A DNA stretch of 64,000 nucleotides, from positions 13,573,001 to 13,637,000 of the forward strand of contig NW_025062476.1 of NCBI RefSeq assembly GCF_000002995.4. Reading direction: 5' to 3'. Under the pieces are notes generated by a model that searched no databases, was not told the origin of the DNA, and saw only the letters and a list, made by a program, of their open reading frames with translations. Shown here piece after piece: positions 49,888 to 61,600 of the stretch. The position numbers and the translations under genes are program-made. Position 1 is the stretch's first letter. The number at the start of each line of letters is the position of its first letter. Source of the DNA: Brugia malayi (taxonomy: Eukaryota; Nematoda; Chromadorea; Rhabditida; Onchocercidae).

Positions 49888-52800
49888 CTATTTATCACAG
49901 TAATCTTCTTCACATTCATTGCTTTCATTCACTATTATATTAGAATCTGAAATTTATTTTTAAATTTAACAAAAAAAAAAAAAAAAAGGAAAGTCTAAAA
50001 GAAATAAAATTAACGAATATTTTTTTCAGTTATTCATTTTAAATATTTTTTAAAATTTTATGTTTTTTTGTTTTTCTCTGAAATTAGCAGAATCGATTCA
50101 CACAAATTTTTCTCATTATAATATACTTTCAATATTTTTTAGAGAACTCAGTAAGTTAATTTAGTAACTGAAAAAGATGCACGAAGAAAGTTTCAAAATT
50201 AAAGCTTAAAAAAAGTTTAAATTTTCAAAAATAGCAAAAAAAAAAAATTCTTTTCTTTTTTTTCTTGCCAATTAATATTCATTTAATTTCTGCATAAATT
50301 TTTTTCACGTCGTTAAATTTAACGTATAGTTACGCTATCATTAGATATAGTAGTATACGCAAGCGTCATACGACGTGAATGTTACGTGGTTACTTTTTTT
50401 TTATTTATTCCGAAATATGTTATTCCCAAAAAAAAAATATATATTCCAAAATATATTAGTTATCTGAAAAATTTTAAATTTTTTGAAATTTCTAAAAAAT
50501 ATTTATTTAAAATTTTTATAAAGTTAACATAAAATTTAACAAATAATTTAAATTTTACTAAGCATTTTTTTTTTACAAAAATTGTTTTTTAAGATTATTA
50601 ATTAAGATTTAAAAAAAATTTTTTTTCTTTTTTTTTTGAAATATAAAGAATAGAATATGAGCAAAAAGAATTATTAAATTCAAATATTTAATACCAGCGC
50701 AATTGTTAAGGAAGAAATCGGATGCTGTAGTAACTTTTAAATTATTAATATCAGTTTCAGTAGTATGCAGGTAACATGTTCGAGTATTTTTAAACCAATT
50801 TACAGAGTAGCATTTTGTTTTATAAACCTGATGTGATATAGCACATGTCATCAAACATTCCACTAAAAATATATCAATTTAATTACTACCATTATTATCA
50901 TTATTATTATTATACTATTATTATTACTATTACTATTTTCAGTACTGTTTTTTTATTTTAACTCAATGAAATTAGTAATTTTTAATTAATATTCAAATTT
51001 TATATGTGAAACTTTTTTTTTTTTTTTTTGGATAAATACAGTGTAAATAATAAAAATAATCAAACTGATTGACATTATTATAATTAAATGATAATTATTG
51101 ACTGATTTAATTTTTTTTTTGATGTAGGGATATTTTCATATATTATTTCCTTTTCTTTTTTTTATAACAAATTGTCTTTGGAATAATATGCTTTCCACTT
51201 TTTGAACTATTAAAATTTTTCATTTTCTAAATTCTACCCCGAATATATATTTCGATTAAATAGATATTATATATAATAACTATGAATTTTTAAGTTGTTT
51301 ATTTTTCAAAGATATAATTGAATTTTGAGTAAAAATTTAAAATTAAAATACAGAAATTTTGAAGCTAGAATTTAAAATATTTGATAAATTATGTAAAATA
51401 ATAATATTTTTTTTTTCGTAAATTAATAATAAATAATTAGTAGCTTACATGAAGTATAAATATTGTCGACAACAAGACCATTTAGTGTATACATTACAGC
51501 ATTTTCACATATCGAAAAGCATTTTCGAAGTTTGATAATATTGTTATATCCAATATCTGTTAAGAAAGAAAAAAATATTTTTTCAATAATTTTTATTAAA
51601 TTTTTAAAAAAAATTTTAAATGAAATTGTTTATTAAAGAGTACAAGAAAGTTTAATTTCATTAAAAAAAAGTGATTTTTTTTTTTTATAATAGAAAATTT
51701 TAATTAAAATTTTTATTACTAATTATTTTTGCAATTTAACATAAATTAGAAATTAAATAGAGTAAATGTATCTTATGATAATCTTATCTTATAATAATAT
51801 ATAATATTTTGATATTATCATTTCATCTATCTTTTATAATTATATACTAATATAAGATGAAGAAAAAATTCTTCTCCTCTGTTAATTTTATTTGCTAAAA
51901 CAATTTGAATATTTTATATTAAAAAAAAGAGTTAAATTTTTTCTTTTTTTAAAAATCAAACTAGTAATATTGCATAATTAATTTAATTTAATTTTTCAAT
52001 TTTTAAATAAGCTTAAAAAAAAAATTCTGAAAATCCTACATTTTAATATTTTATTATCTTACTCGAAACTATATCGTAATAAATTCATACATGCATATAT
52101 TTTTTTCCATTAATTAATTCTTACCAATATTTTAATTCTACGATAACATACTCAAATTTTTAATAAAGTAATGTAAAGTAATATATGATAAATTTTAAGA
52201 TAAACCAAAAAAAAAAGAAGGTGAAAAAAATAAATTTTTCTAAATATTTTTTTGAAACAAACAATTTGTTAAGTTTCATTTCATTTGCATAAAATATAAA
52301 TTTAGCAAAAGAAATAACAAAAAAAAAAAAACAAATTTTTTACTTTTTTTAAAAAAAAAAAGATTTAAATTTTACGCGTATTTTTTGCTTTTAATCCTTG
52401 TTTTCGTGCATTCAAACAAACATATTCATAATAATCTGTTAATTTTGATGAAGTTAATTGAACATTATTGATAATTCGATTATCAGCATTTAAAATGCAT
52501 TCCTAAAATAATAACTTATTACTCATGAAATGATAACTTTTTGATTTGAATCAAAAAATTACTCATTACAAATAATTTGAAAAAAATTAAAAAAGCAAAA
52601 AGTGAAATAAAGCAACTAATTATTTCATTGCTAAAAAAGAAAAATTATTTTTATAAATAATAAAAAAAGAAAAAAGTTTTATCACATTTCTTTTTTACAA
52701 ACAAAAAAATGTGTTTATTGAATTAATAAGCAATTAATTTTTAATACATAAATAAATGAACAATTTTCACTCCTACATTTCATATATTAATTTTAATTAA

Positions 52801-55800
52801 AATATTTAAATAAATTTCGAAAAAAAAAATCTAAAATAATTTAAACTAACCCTTGTTTTCCTATTGTAATTAACACTCAAACATAAAAATGAAATGCGTA
52901 AAATACAATTATGTAAACAATCTTGTAAACCAATTTGTTTGATTATTTCCTGTCGATAACCATTGAGTTGTCTAAAAATTTCACAAAAAATTACAATCGA
53001 TTAAATTTGATAATTTTCTAATTTCATTTAATCATTTATAAATTACAAGATAATTCAAATATTGCTACTAACAAAAAGAAAACTAGAAAAAAAAGACTAA
53101 TTTATTTTGTTAATAAAAAAAAAAAAAATTTTTTTTTTTCAAAATAAACGAACTTATTAGCAAAATAATGAAAGCATTTGAGTTCTTTAATTAATCCATT
53201 TCGTATCATTTGTCGATTATTCAATTCCTGTTCTAAAATTCCAATATTAAGAGTGTAATTTTGATGTTGAATTGATAATTCTGAATCTTTTGTAGTTGTA
53301 TTCCATTCCCGAACTAACATTTCAATTGGAATAGGAATAAATTGCATTGCTGAAGTAATAGTTTTTGTTGTAGCAGTAACTTTTATTGTTGTTGTTGTTG
53401 TTGTAGCAATAATAGTAGTACCAGTAGTAGTAGTAGTAGTAATAGTAGCGGTATCAGTAATATCACTATTATCAGTATCAATACTGTTACTTGTAGTAAT
53501 AATATTATCACTAGCATAAGGAGTAGTAATAGCAATAGTAGTAATAGCATTATTGATAAATGGTGTGATAATAGTTTTTAGAGGAAGTAAAGTAGTAGAA
53601 GAAGTAATTTCAGGAATTAATGGTTCCGTATGTTGAAAACCACGATGGATAGTTGCCGGATTCGGTTTAATGGCAACACTTTTTATCGTCCTTATCGGTT
53701 TTAATAGATTGGCAGCAATACGATATGCAACATTTTTGCTAGCAGAAATAGGTTGCTTATCACTTGCTGATATTAAATCAGTACTTATATCACTATCTTC
53801 ATATTCATTGTTATTATAAATGTTATCATCATCATCACCATCATCATCATTATTATTATTGTTATCATAATCATCATTATGATCATCGTCATCATCATCA
53901 ATAGCATCAGCATCATCATCATCATCATCGCCATTATTACTGTCGTAATTATTGCTGTCACTATTGATTTTATCACCATGTTTATTGTTGTTACTGTTAC
54001 TATTATTATCATTATTATTATTTTTTTTGTTGTCATCGCAATCCTTGTTACTGCCATTATTGTTGCTTCGTTCTTCATCGTAATCAACATAATATGCGGT
54101 TGTTTTTTGATTTGGTGATAGAGTAGTTTGGGTAGATTTGATAAACCTATTAATTTATTTCATTCAAATATTAACATATCTTAAGCAAAAAATAAATAAT
54201 TAATTTATATATTAAATGAGTAGTTAAATTTTGAATAATACTCATTAAATTCTTTTATTTCATCAATACATTATATTTCATTTATCAGTAAGTAAACAAA
54301 TTTAATTTTTTACTTTTTTTTTTTTTTGTATTTATAACTATTAATTAGCAGATAATCCAATTTCTTATCTTTTATCACTAATCACTAAGTACGATGAAAT
54401 ATATTCATATTATTAATCCATCTTTGATATGTAAAATAAAAAGGAATATTTTATCAAAAAGAAGTTGTATTGTCAATTTTAATCACTAAAAATTTGTGAT
54501 ATTATCACAATCATTTCGTCAATTTAATTTTAAATAAAAATTTTTGAAAAATGTATTTACAAGATATAAAAAGTAGAACCTATGAGTGTTTCCATTGATA
54601 GTATTTGGTGGTGGAACATGTTGTGCAGCATGAAGTACCGTTTCAAATGATAATTTTTTCTTATTTTCCACATTAACAGTGCTATCATGGACAACACCCA
54701 TTGATTTATGATTCTTGATCTTATCACTGATAGAATTTGCCATAATTAATCTTGTATCTGTGATTGGTATTGAAAATGTTGTGCGTGGTGGTGCAATTGT
54801 AAAATTTTGCACCTAAAATTATTCATTTTTTTTTTTTATGATTTATATTAATAATAAGTAAATAGCAATAATTTTTTTCACAAATTATTTATTATAAAAG
54901 CAATGATAATTTATTACAGATAATAGATTTAAAATTTAAATTATTTGAAAAAGTGTTTGAAAAAAAGGGAACATTAATTTAATTAATTTAAGTTAATTTA
55001 ATTAAATATGATTAATTTAAAGTAATAACAAATATTAGTAATTGAAATAACCTGATCCAATGGTGGTAAGCAAATATTTTGATAAAAAACAGTATATACA
55101 ACTCTCGAATGATATTTGCTAAATGTTAAATTTGGACTCCATTTACTTAAGATACATTCTCTTTGTATTTTATTTACCATAGCTGATCGACAAATAAATT
55201 CATAAAGTAATTGTGACTGTAAAGTAATTGAAAGTATTTCACATAAAGTAATTGAAAAAAACAAAATTCTTTTTTCCTTTTAACTTGTATTTTTTAAAAA
55301 TTAAAAATATGTTAATGCATTATCTATCAGTTAATTTGAGCTAAAAGAAGAAATATATTCCAGAAAAAAATGAGATCAAAAAAAAAAATTATTAAGTTTT
55401 ATTCCATTCATTTTAGCATTAATTTATCAATGCAAAATATAATAAATGAAAAAAGATTAAAAATTAATCAAAAAAAAAAAAAATTTAAAAAATTTATTTT
55501 CATATGAAAAATAACCTTTAAACAATGATCCAAACAGGAAGTAATACTGGAAATATTTATAACAACCAAATTTCCATTCTTACCAAGGTAATAATTTGGA
55601 TAGTATTTAAAACATTCCAATATAGTAGCTGTTGTCAATTGAAATGAAATGCTAAAAGAAAAGTTTAAATTTGGGAAAATTCAAATTTTTGATTAAATTT
55701 TTCAATTGCTAAAAATAACCACTAATTATTCATTATTATTTATTATTAATTATTATTATTGCTATTATTTTTTCATCAAATAATGAATGCTAAATTTTGA

Positions 55801-55982
55801 AAAAAACTTACTTTTCGATATTGAAAAATATTCATTTTTCGACAACAAAATTTAATTAATACATTACAAAAAAGAAGAAGAACATTTATTTATATTCATT
55901 TTCATTTAAAATAAGTAAAATTTTAATAAACTTACGGAAAAATTAGTGCATAAATAGGTAGTAATAGAGTAATTAGAACCAT
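49888..55982 (-). CDS. secreted protein with three PAN/apple domains
   Basis: Ten exons, 55936-55982, 55516-55651, 55052-55216, 54580-54812, 53154-54146, 52851-52971, 52376-52502, 51449-51556, 50695-50862 and 49888-49946; 718 residues, phases all close. Exon 1 encodes a hydrophobic signal peptide (MVLITLLLPIYALIFP). A first PAN module spans about 20-116 (LECFKYYP, SCLDHCLK, FICRS, NICL). A second spans about 515-605 (LKCFHYFA, DCLHNCIL, SFLCLSVN, YVCLNA). A third spans about 615-700 (KCFSICEN, ECLMTCAI, KCYSVNW, TCYLHT, NNCA). Between modules 1 and 2, one 993-bp exon encodes an Asp/Asn-rich stretch (about 214-312) and a Thr-rich, probably O-glycosylated stretch (about 375-465). No transmembrane segment follows, so it is predicted to be secreted. 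PAN domains bind proteins or sugars; nematode members occur in apical matrix and cuticle proteins. The partner is unknown. Confidence 0.8.
50304..50379. repeat. inverted repeat with ACGT-rich arms, PAN-gene intron
   Basis: TTCACGTCGT (50304-50313) is matched exactly by ACGACGTGAA (50370-50379). Pairing continues imperfectly inward (AACGTATAG against GTATACGCA). The segment is rich in TACG, ACGT and GCGT steps, unlike the rest of the intron. It may be a small foldback element or a bZIP-type binding cluster. Confidence 0.65.
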
Positions 55983-56266
55983 GATGATAAATAACAATGA
56001 ATGTCATTGATAAAAATAATTAGTTGAACAATAAGAATGCTTCATTCTTTCAAATAATAATTAATAATCAGCTTAGAACGGATGTGATTATCGATGATAA
56101 ATGATAAATGATTATATTTAAATGATGTTGATTTTACTTCCAAATGAATGGAACATTGAGAAATTGCAACTAAATCATATCTTTTAGATTATTAAAATAC
56201 ATCGTAAATTTTCGTAATAAAATATTCTTAACAATAAATATAAGAAAGGAATATTATTAGAAAAAG

Positions 56267-56269
<3 letters not shown>

Positions 56270-56307
<38 letters not shown>
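56270..56307. repeat. GA dinucleotide repeat
   Basis: Pure (GA)n run of about 38 bases, roughly 290 bases upstream of the PAN-domain start codon. Confidence 0.9.
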
Positions 56308-56770
56308 TAAAAAGATATAATGTTTATTAAAACTTTTGTAAATACGACTAAATTTTAAAACGGACATATATATGTTTTAGTAAAAATTTCCTGTTTTCAT
56401 AATTAACAATTGCTCTATTCTCACAATAATATCGAAAAAGGGACATTTATTATATATTTTAAATTTAAATGAATGAATGCATACATTTGTATAATTACTT
56501 TTAGTTTGCATAAATACAATTTTATATCTTTGAATAAATACAATTTTGTTAATATTATACAAGTAAAACGATGCAAATTTGAATTTAATTTATTTAAATA
56601 ATATATCATAAATAAATATAAATAATTGTATTACATGAAATAAATGTTATTCAAATTGTTAACAAATAATTTCAAAAAGATATTAGAGTTCTAATGGAGG
56701 GAAAATAATAAAATAAAACTTAATTGAAGGTTGCATTGAAAGCAAAGTAAATGTTTTAGAAATTGATAAT

Positions 56771-56850
56771 TATCTATCGATCTAATCAATTTAATCTATC
56801 TAGGTATCTATCGATCTATCTATTGATCTAATCTTATTAATCTATCTATA
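56771..56850. repeat. ATCT (GATA) imperfect tetramer repeat
   Basis: Repeated ATCTATCGATCTA and AATCTATCTA strings over about 80 bases; on the minus strand these read as clustered GATA cores. Confidence 0.8.
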
Positions 56851-57512
56851 TATTGAAAATAAGCCATCGTTTTTCATGCAATAAAGGAAAAGATTCAATG
56901 GAAATGTAATGCGATCATCGATGATAATTAAAAATCAAATTGAAATAAAATAATTAAAATAAAATTTCAAAAAAATTTTTAGTTTTACTATCTACATTAT
57001 AATATCGTAAAATATGAATATTTTAAATTGGTTTATTTGAAAAGTCCAATTTAATGGAATTTTAAATCTTCAATAGTTCATCAACACTTTCATTCGTCCT
57101 TCAAATAATGTTTTATAATGAATTTTTCAGTTAAATAATAATTATTAAGAATTTCAGTTAAATATTAATAATAATTAAGAATGCAAAAGCATATGAAATT
57201 AATACTTAAATTGTAAGTTGGACAAAATATATCCAGAATTTATGATTCACTCAGTAATATTTCATTAAACTGTATACAAAAAAAAAAAAAACTTAACTCT
57301 GTGGGGAAAAAAAAGAGTAATTTTTAGGAAAACTTTTATGAAATATATTTGTGTTATTATTTGTTCACTTCATTCCTTCTAATAAGTATGTCAAAAATTA
57401 AATATAAAAATAAATATAAAGATGAAAAATTAAAAGCTAATTGAATTAAAGTTCATATAAAGTAAAAAGAATGAAACTTTCCCATATCATAATTATTTAT
57501 CATTGTACTAAC

Positions 57513-57700
57513 TTTTGTTTATCCCAATAATTTATTTAATATTTTATTTTTTATATTTAATTATTTATTTTTTTTTTATTTTTTTATTTTATTTTTATTT
57601 TTTTGTTTATCCCAATTTAATAATATTTTATTTTATATTTAATTATTTAATTTTTATTTATATTAATATTTTATATTTTTATATTTTATATTTAATTTAA
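57513..57700. repeat. 88-bp tandem duplication in T-rich low complexity
   Basis: TTTTGTTTATCCCAAT occurs at 57513 and 57601. Each copy is followed by ATTTAATATTTTATTTT-like T/A sequence. The forward frame through it (57515-57700) is an artefact. Confidence 0.7.
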
Positions 57701-58041
57701 TATTTAATATTTTATGTATTTTAATTCTAAGATAATGTTAAGCAAATTTAAACTAAATATTTCTCTGCCAGTTATATTGTGTTGTAAAAAATTGTACTTA
57801 AAATGTAGCTATAACTTATAATTGCATTTATTATTAGCTCAAATAAGTACTATTCCCTAATTTTGAAAAAATTTTTAAATTTTTCTTTTTTCTTCTCGTC
57901 ACATTAATCTTAGGATCATTTATCATTTATCAATTTATCACTTATCAAACTGATCGATCATTGAAAAATTTGCTTTGAAAAGGCTATAATACACTATCGA
58001 TTAGCTCTAGAAAATCTTTCTCTTCAATTTATTAGATAAAA

Positions 58042-58165
58042 CTTCCCTCTCTGTCTCCCTCTCTCTTAACAGACAAATGTACATATCTCCTTTCTCTCTC
58101 TCTTAACCTACAAATGTATGTATCTCTTTTCTCTCTCTCTCTCTCTCTCTCTCCCTCTTTCTTTG
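58042..58165. repeat. polypyrimidine tract with 51-bp duplication
   Basis: CT-rich sequence in which a unit (CTCTCTCTTAACNNACAAATGTA then TATCTC and more CT) is repeated twice with period about 51 bases, ending in a pure CT run. Confidence 0.75.
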
Positions 58166-58257
58166 TTAGAAATTTATTTGTCTGTTAAGAAAGAATAAAC
58201 AATTATTGCAATATGATCGAAGATACACGAAGATGTGGATGAAACGGGTGACTAGGG

Positions 58258-58335
58258 AGATTTTTTTTTGAGAGAGAGAGAGTGAGGGAGAGAGAAAGAG
58301 AGAGAGGGAAAGAGAAGGAGAAAGAGATTGTCGTT
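58258..58335. repeat. polypurine tract
   Basis: Almost pure GA/GGA/AAAG purine tract of about 78 bases. It is complementary in kind to the polypyrimidine tract at 58042-58165, about 100 bases away, so the two could pair as a large foldback or form triplex DNA. Confidence 0.75.
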
Positions 58336-58390
58336 GGAAGGTTTTTTTTTTTGTGTTTGCGTTTTTCTTTTTTTTCTCAAGTTAATCAAA

Positions 58391-58680
58391 GAAACAATCA
58401 CTTCTAAATTATTCCGTTTCTTTTCTGGGAGATACCGGTGGATTCCCGAGGAATTCCTCTTATTCTGAAGGAATATGAAGTGATTGTTTCGTCTGAGATA
58501 GGAAACGATTGCAAACAATGTACTACTAGTAATACCGTAGTAGAGCAAGAAATAAAACTGCTTACTATTTAATTTTGTAATCTTATAATTTAATTTTATA
58601 ATCTCTACTAAAAATAAAATAATCTTACCATTTAATTTTGTAATGGTATAATTTTTGTCTCTTATGTCAACCATATTAGT
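58391..58680 (-). pseudogene. decayed inverted copy of a 7TM receptor exon
   Basis: The minus strand encodes MVDIRDKNYTITK (about 58632-58672), matching VVDIRDKNHKITK of the receptor at 63121, and the DNA is near identical there. Further on, LLYYGITSSTLFAIV matches LLLCGIISNTLMAVV, and NNLEVIVSL matches the ILQVIIS region. An insertion of about 60 bases made of AATTTTGTAAT/TTATAATTTAA strings separates the first two blocks. A larger insertion bounded by a 14-bp inverted repeat (58391-58404 and 58477-58490) lies between the second and third blocks. No signal peptide or splice signals line up. I read it as a gene relic; a rapidly diverged expressed paralogue is unlikely. Confidence 0.7.
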
Positions 58681-61600
58681 TCTATTTCTTTCCTGATACA
58701 TTTAGGGTAATATATCAGAAATAGTACAATTAAATATTAAGAATGAATGATCATTTTATTAATTGATGGCTCTGTTCGCAAAAAAAGAAAAAAAAAATTG
58801 TCACAAAATTTCAGCACAGTAATAGAAAGGAAAGAAATATAAATTACTCGAAATTGAGAATTCGATTTCCAGAATAGAACGATCGATAATGGATATGTAT
58901 TAATATTCAAAGATCAATTAGAGTTTAAATATGAAATGAGTTTTTTTTTTTTTTTTTTAGAAATGATTCCTTGATTTGATATTAAAGTCCAAAACAAAAC
59001 CAAGTGAAACTAAGTCAGAAGTAATGGCTAAATCGAAGAATGCAAAAAATTTTAATTTTTTTTTACCGAAAATAGCTGTAACTAAGATCATTCAGAGTAA
59101 AGCTATTAATTTGGCTGTTTAGGAACTTTTTTTTTTAAATTTATGAATTTATAAATTTGAAATTTATGAATATAATGAATTCATCTCTTTGCTATAGCTT
59201 TGCTGATTAAATCAGTTCGCCATAAAATATCACAAAGCAATTCAATGCAATAGGAAGAATTGTTATTTGGTTTAACTGAAAAAAATCACAAATAACAAAT
59301 CGTGCAGAGAAATTGATTTCAATATATTTCAAATTTGACACAAATGACCAAATTAATAATTACACTCAAAAAATTAGTAAGTTAATTTGCCGTATTCTTT
59401 CATATTTTCTTCACTTTCAATTCATTCGTTTGGTCGTCTAATTTTGGCATGAGTCATTGATGTCACCAAATAATGACTCAAATAATTTCTACCCTTTAAA
59501 AATAACTTAAGGATAGGTATTTTAACATTCGTTCAAGCAGATGTTGCAGGATAATGCTTAGTCATCTTTAAACACTGTTTAATAATGTTATTACTGTGTT
59601 AAAGTAAATAACTGATGCCAAATTTTAGAAATTCAATTTGATCAAATTAAATTGATTTGCCCTTCAATTTTTAATTCTTTTATTAATCACTATTATTTGA
59701 CAAAGTTGGAGATTTGATTATCCAGAAGTCTTATTTATACCACGGTTAAATTTTTAACGTTCATATTCACCGATTTTTATTACTGCAATGAAGTATTCTC
59801 TGTTTCAAATTTGATTTGCTACGATTTATACCCTCAACACCACTTTTTCAGATTTCAACAAATTTTTAAAGAATGTCAAACCAACTTTGTCATTCCTAAT
59901 TTTCCAAAATATCTTTTAATTTATAAATATATTATTGCTATTGATTGTTTCCATAATTCGCATACGTCCATACTATCTATGTATTAAATAAATAATAACC
60001 AAAGAATCTTCAATGCTTGTTTTTGATCAAGGTTCTGTTTAGAATGTTTAGATTTGTGCCTTTGATCTAATTCCCGATCAAATTCTCCATATCATATCAG
60101 TGACATTAAGAAATATCACTATTAGAAATGTCTTCAATGAATTTGTAAAAACAGTCTCCATCAGTTATTTAAGAATGATTCCCATACTCCGCAAAGTTAG
60201 TCAGCATATCATACCAAACACTGACAACAGTTTCGATAAATGTATTAAATTTCGAAATAATTGTGACCAATGGCACAAAGCAATTTAGCATTAAAAGAAA
60301 TGCAAAACGCTGCGAGGCGCAAAATGGAAATATTTTGATTGTTGCGACTTTATGGCTGATCTATGTGTTGTAAATGTTTGTTGTGGTAGGAAAAGTTTAG
60401 ATAAAAGATTGATCATTTTGTCCAAATTCCTCATTTCGTTTCGGTAGACAAGAAATGTCAATTATCCTGTTGTATTTTCAGCTTCATTTATAGTTTTAAT
60501 TCATTAAGTTTTTTTTTTTTTTTTTTCATAAATTTGGATAGATAATTTGTGTAAACAAGTGTTGATAAGTGTTTTCAGAAAATGGACGGCTGTAGACAGA
60601 AAATTATTGTTGCATAAATAATAACTTTGTTGGAAGATAAGAAATGCTTCAAAGTAGACTTCTGATATGAAGTTATAAATTGAAATGTTTGGTACAATGA
60701 GTGCTTCTTTTGAATGAATTGACAAATAAATGAAGAAACAATTGAATGTTAGTTTTCCATAAATGTTTACATACTAATTACGAATGTTAAAAATTTCTTA
60801 TTTGTTTTTCAGTTTATTAAAAATTTATTTTTTTTACTTATTGTTGTCATTGGACAAAATTTTCACAATGACTGTGTCTCTTACAATTTGCTAACAAAGA
60901 ATATGTGTAATTTGCTTTGCTCTTAAAAGGTTGTAAGCTCTTTGTTCATTTAGATTTCCTTATTATAAAGCCATCTAACTTGTATTGCTGAATGTTGTAG
61001 AAGCATTTGTGTCCGACAGTCAATGTTAGTAATTATCGATAAATGATAACTCCTTATTCTTTTCCTCAAAGTACTGTAATTTTGTTATAAGCCAAAATGC
61101 ACTATACAAGGAGTAAGACCCATTGTTCAATCAATAAAGAAGCTCCTACTCCCTCCCTCTCAACACTCTCTCAAAGTGGTACAGAAGCAGCAAGAACAAC
61201 GATAGATGGCAAGAAAGTGTGACAAGATTTAGTGAACTGCTCGGTATAATTTGGTATTCATTTCTTTCTATTATCGTGTGAGTGCCATATTATGTGACAT
61301 CGTGTAAGAACAATGAAGCTATTGTCAACGTTGTGAAGTTGTCACACCAACAAATACTAAATCTTTCCTCGAATTTAATTATATAACAAAGAGATGAAAC
61401 AGTTTAATAGTAAAAATTTTCACTTTGATTATACATTGCAGAATATCGAAATATACATAGCATTGTAGTGGATAAGTAAAGGATAAGTTAATCTCAGTTG
61501 TAAAGTATGCTATATTAAGCAAGTAGGTTTTGCTAGTCGTTTTAAATCCAACTGAAACTTATTGTAGTAGCAAGGAAATGGAAAAGTATCGGTTACTTCG

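Larger units (their letters stand above)
55983..58390. other. upstream region of the PAN-domain gene, repeat-rich
   Basis: This should include the promoter of the PAN-domain gene near 55983-56250. Beyond that it holds a GA repeat, ATCT/GATA repeats, an 88-bp tandem duplication in T-rich DNA, and CT- and GA-rich tracts. No coding frame with support. Confidence 0.55.

Noticed and set aside
52371..52502. An alternative PAN-protein end with a stop at KNTRKI
   Set aside because: A GTAAAA donor just before the stop joins in phase to further PAN coding exons, which is the better model; a truncated isoform remains possible but unproven.
53785..54118. Met/Ile-rich frames on both strands
   Set aside because: They are out-of-frame readings of the GAT/AAT repeat in the large PAN-gene exon; the real frame gives the Asp/Asn-rich spacer.
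60504..60725. 73-codon minus-strand frame in the region before the receptor
   Set aside because: No recognisable family, no splice context, and a poly-T run inside.
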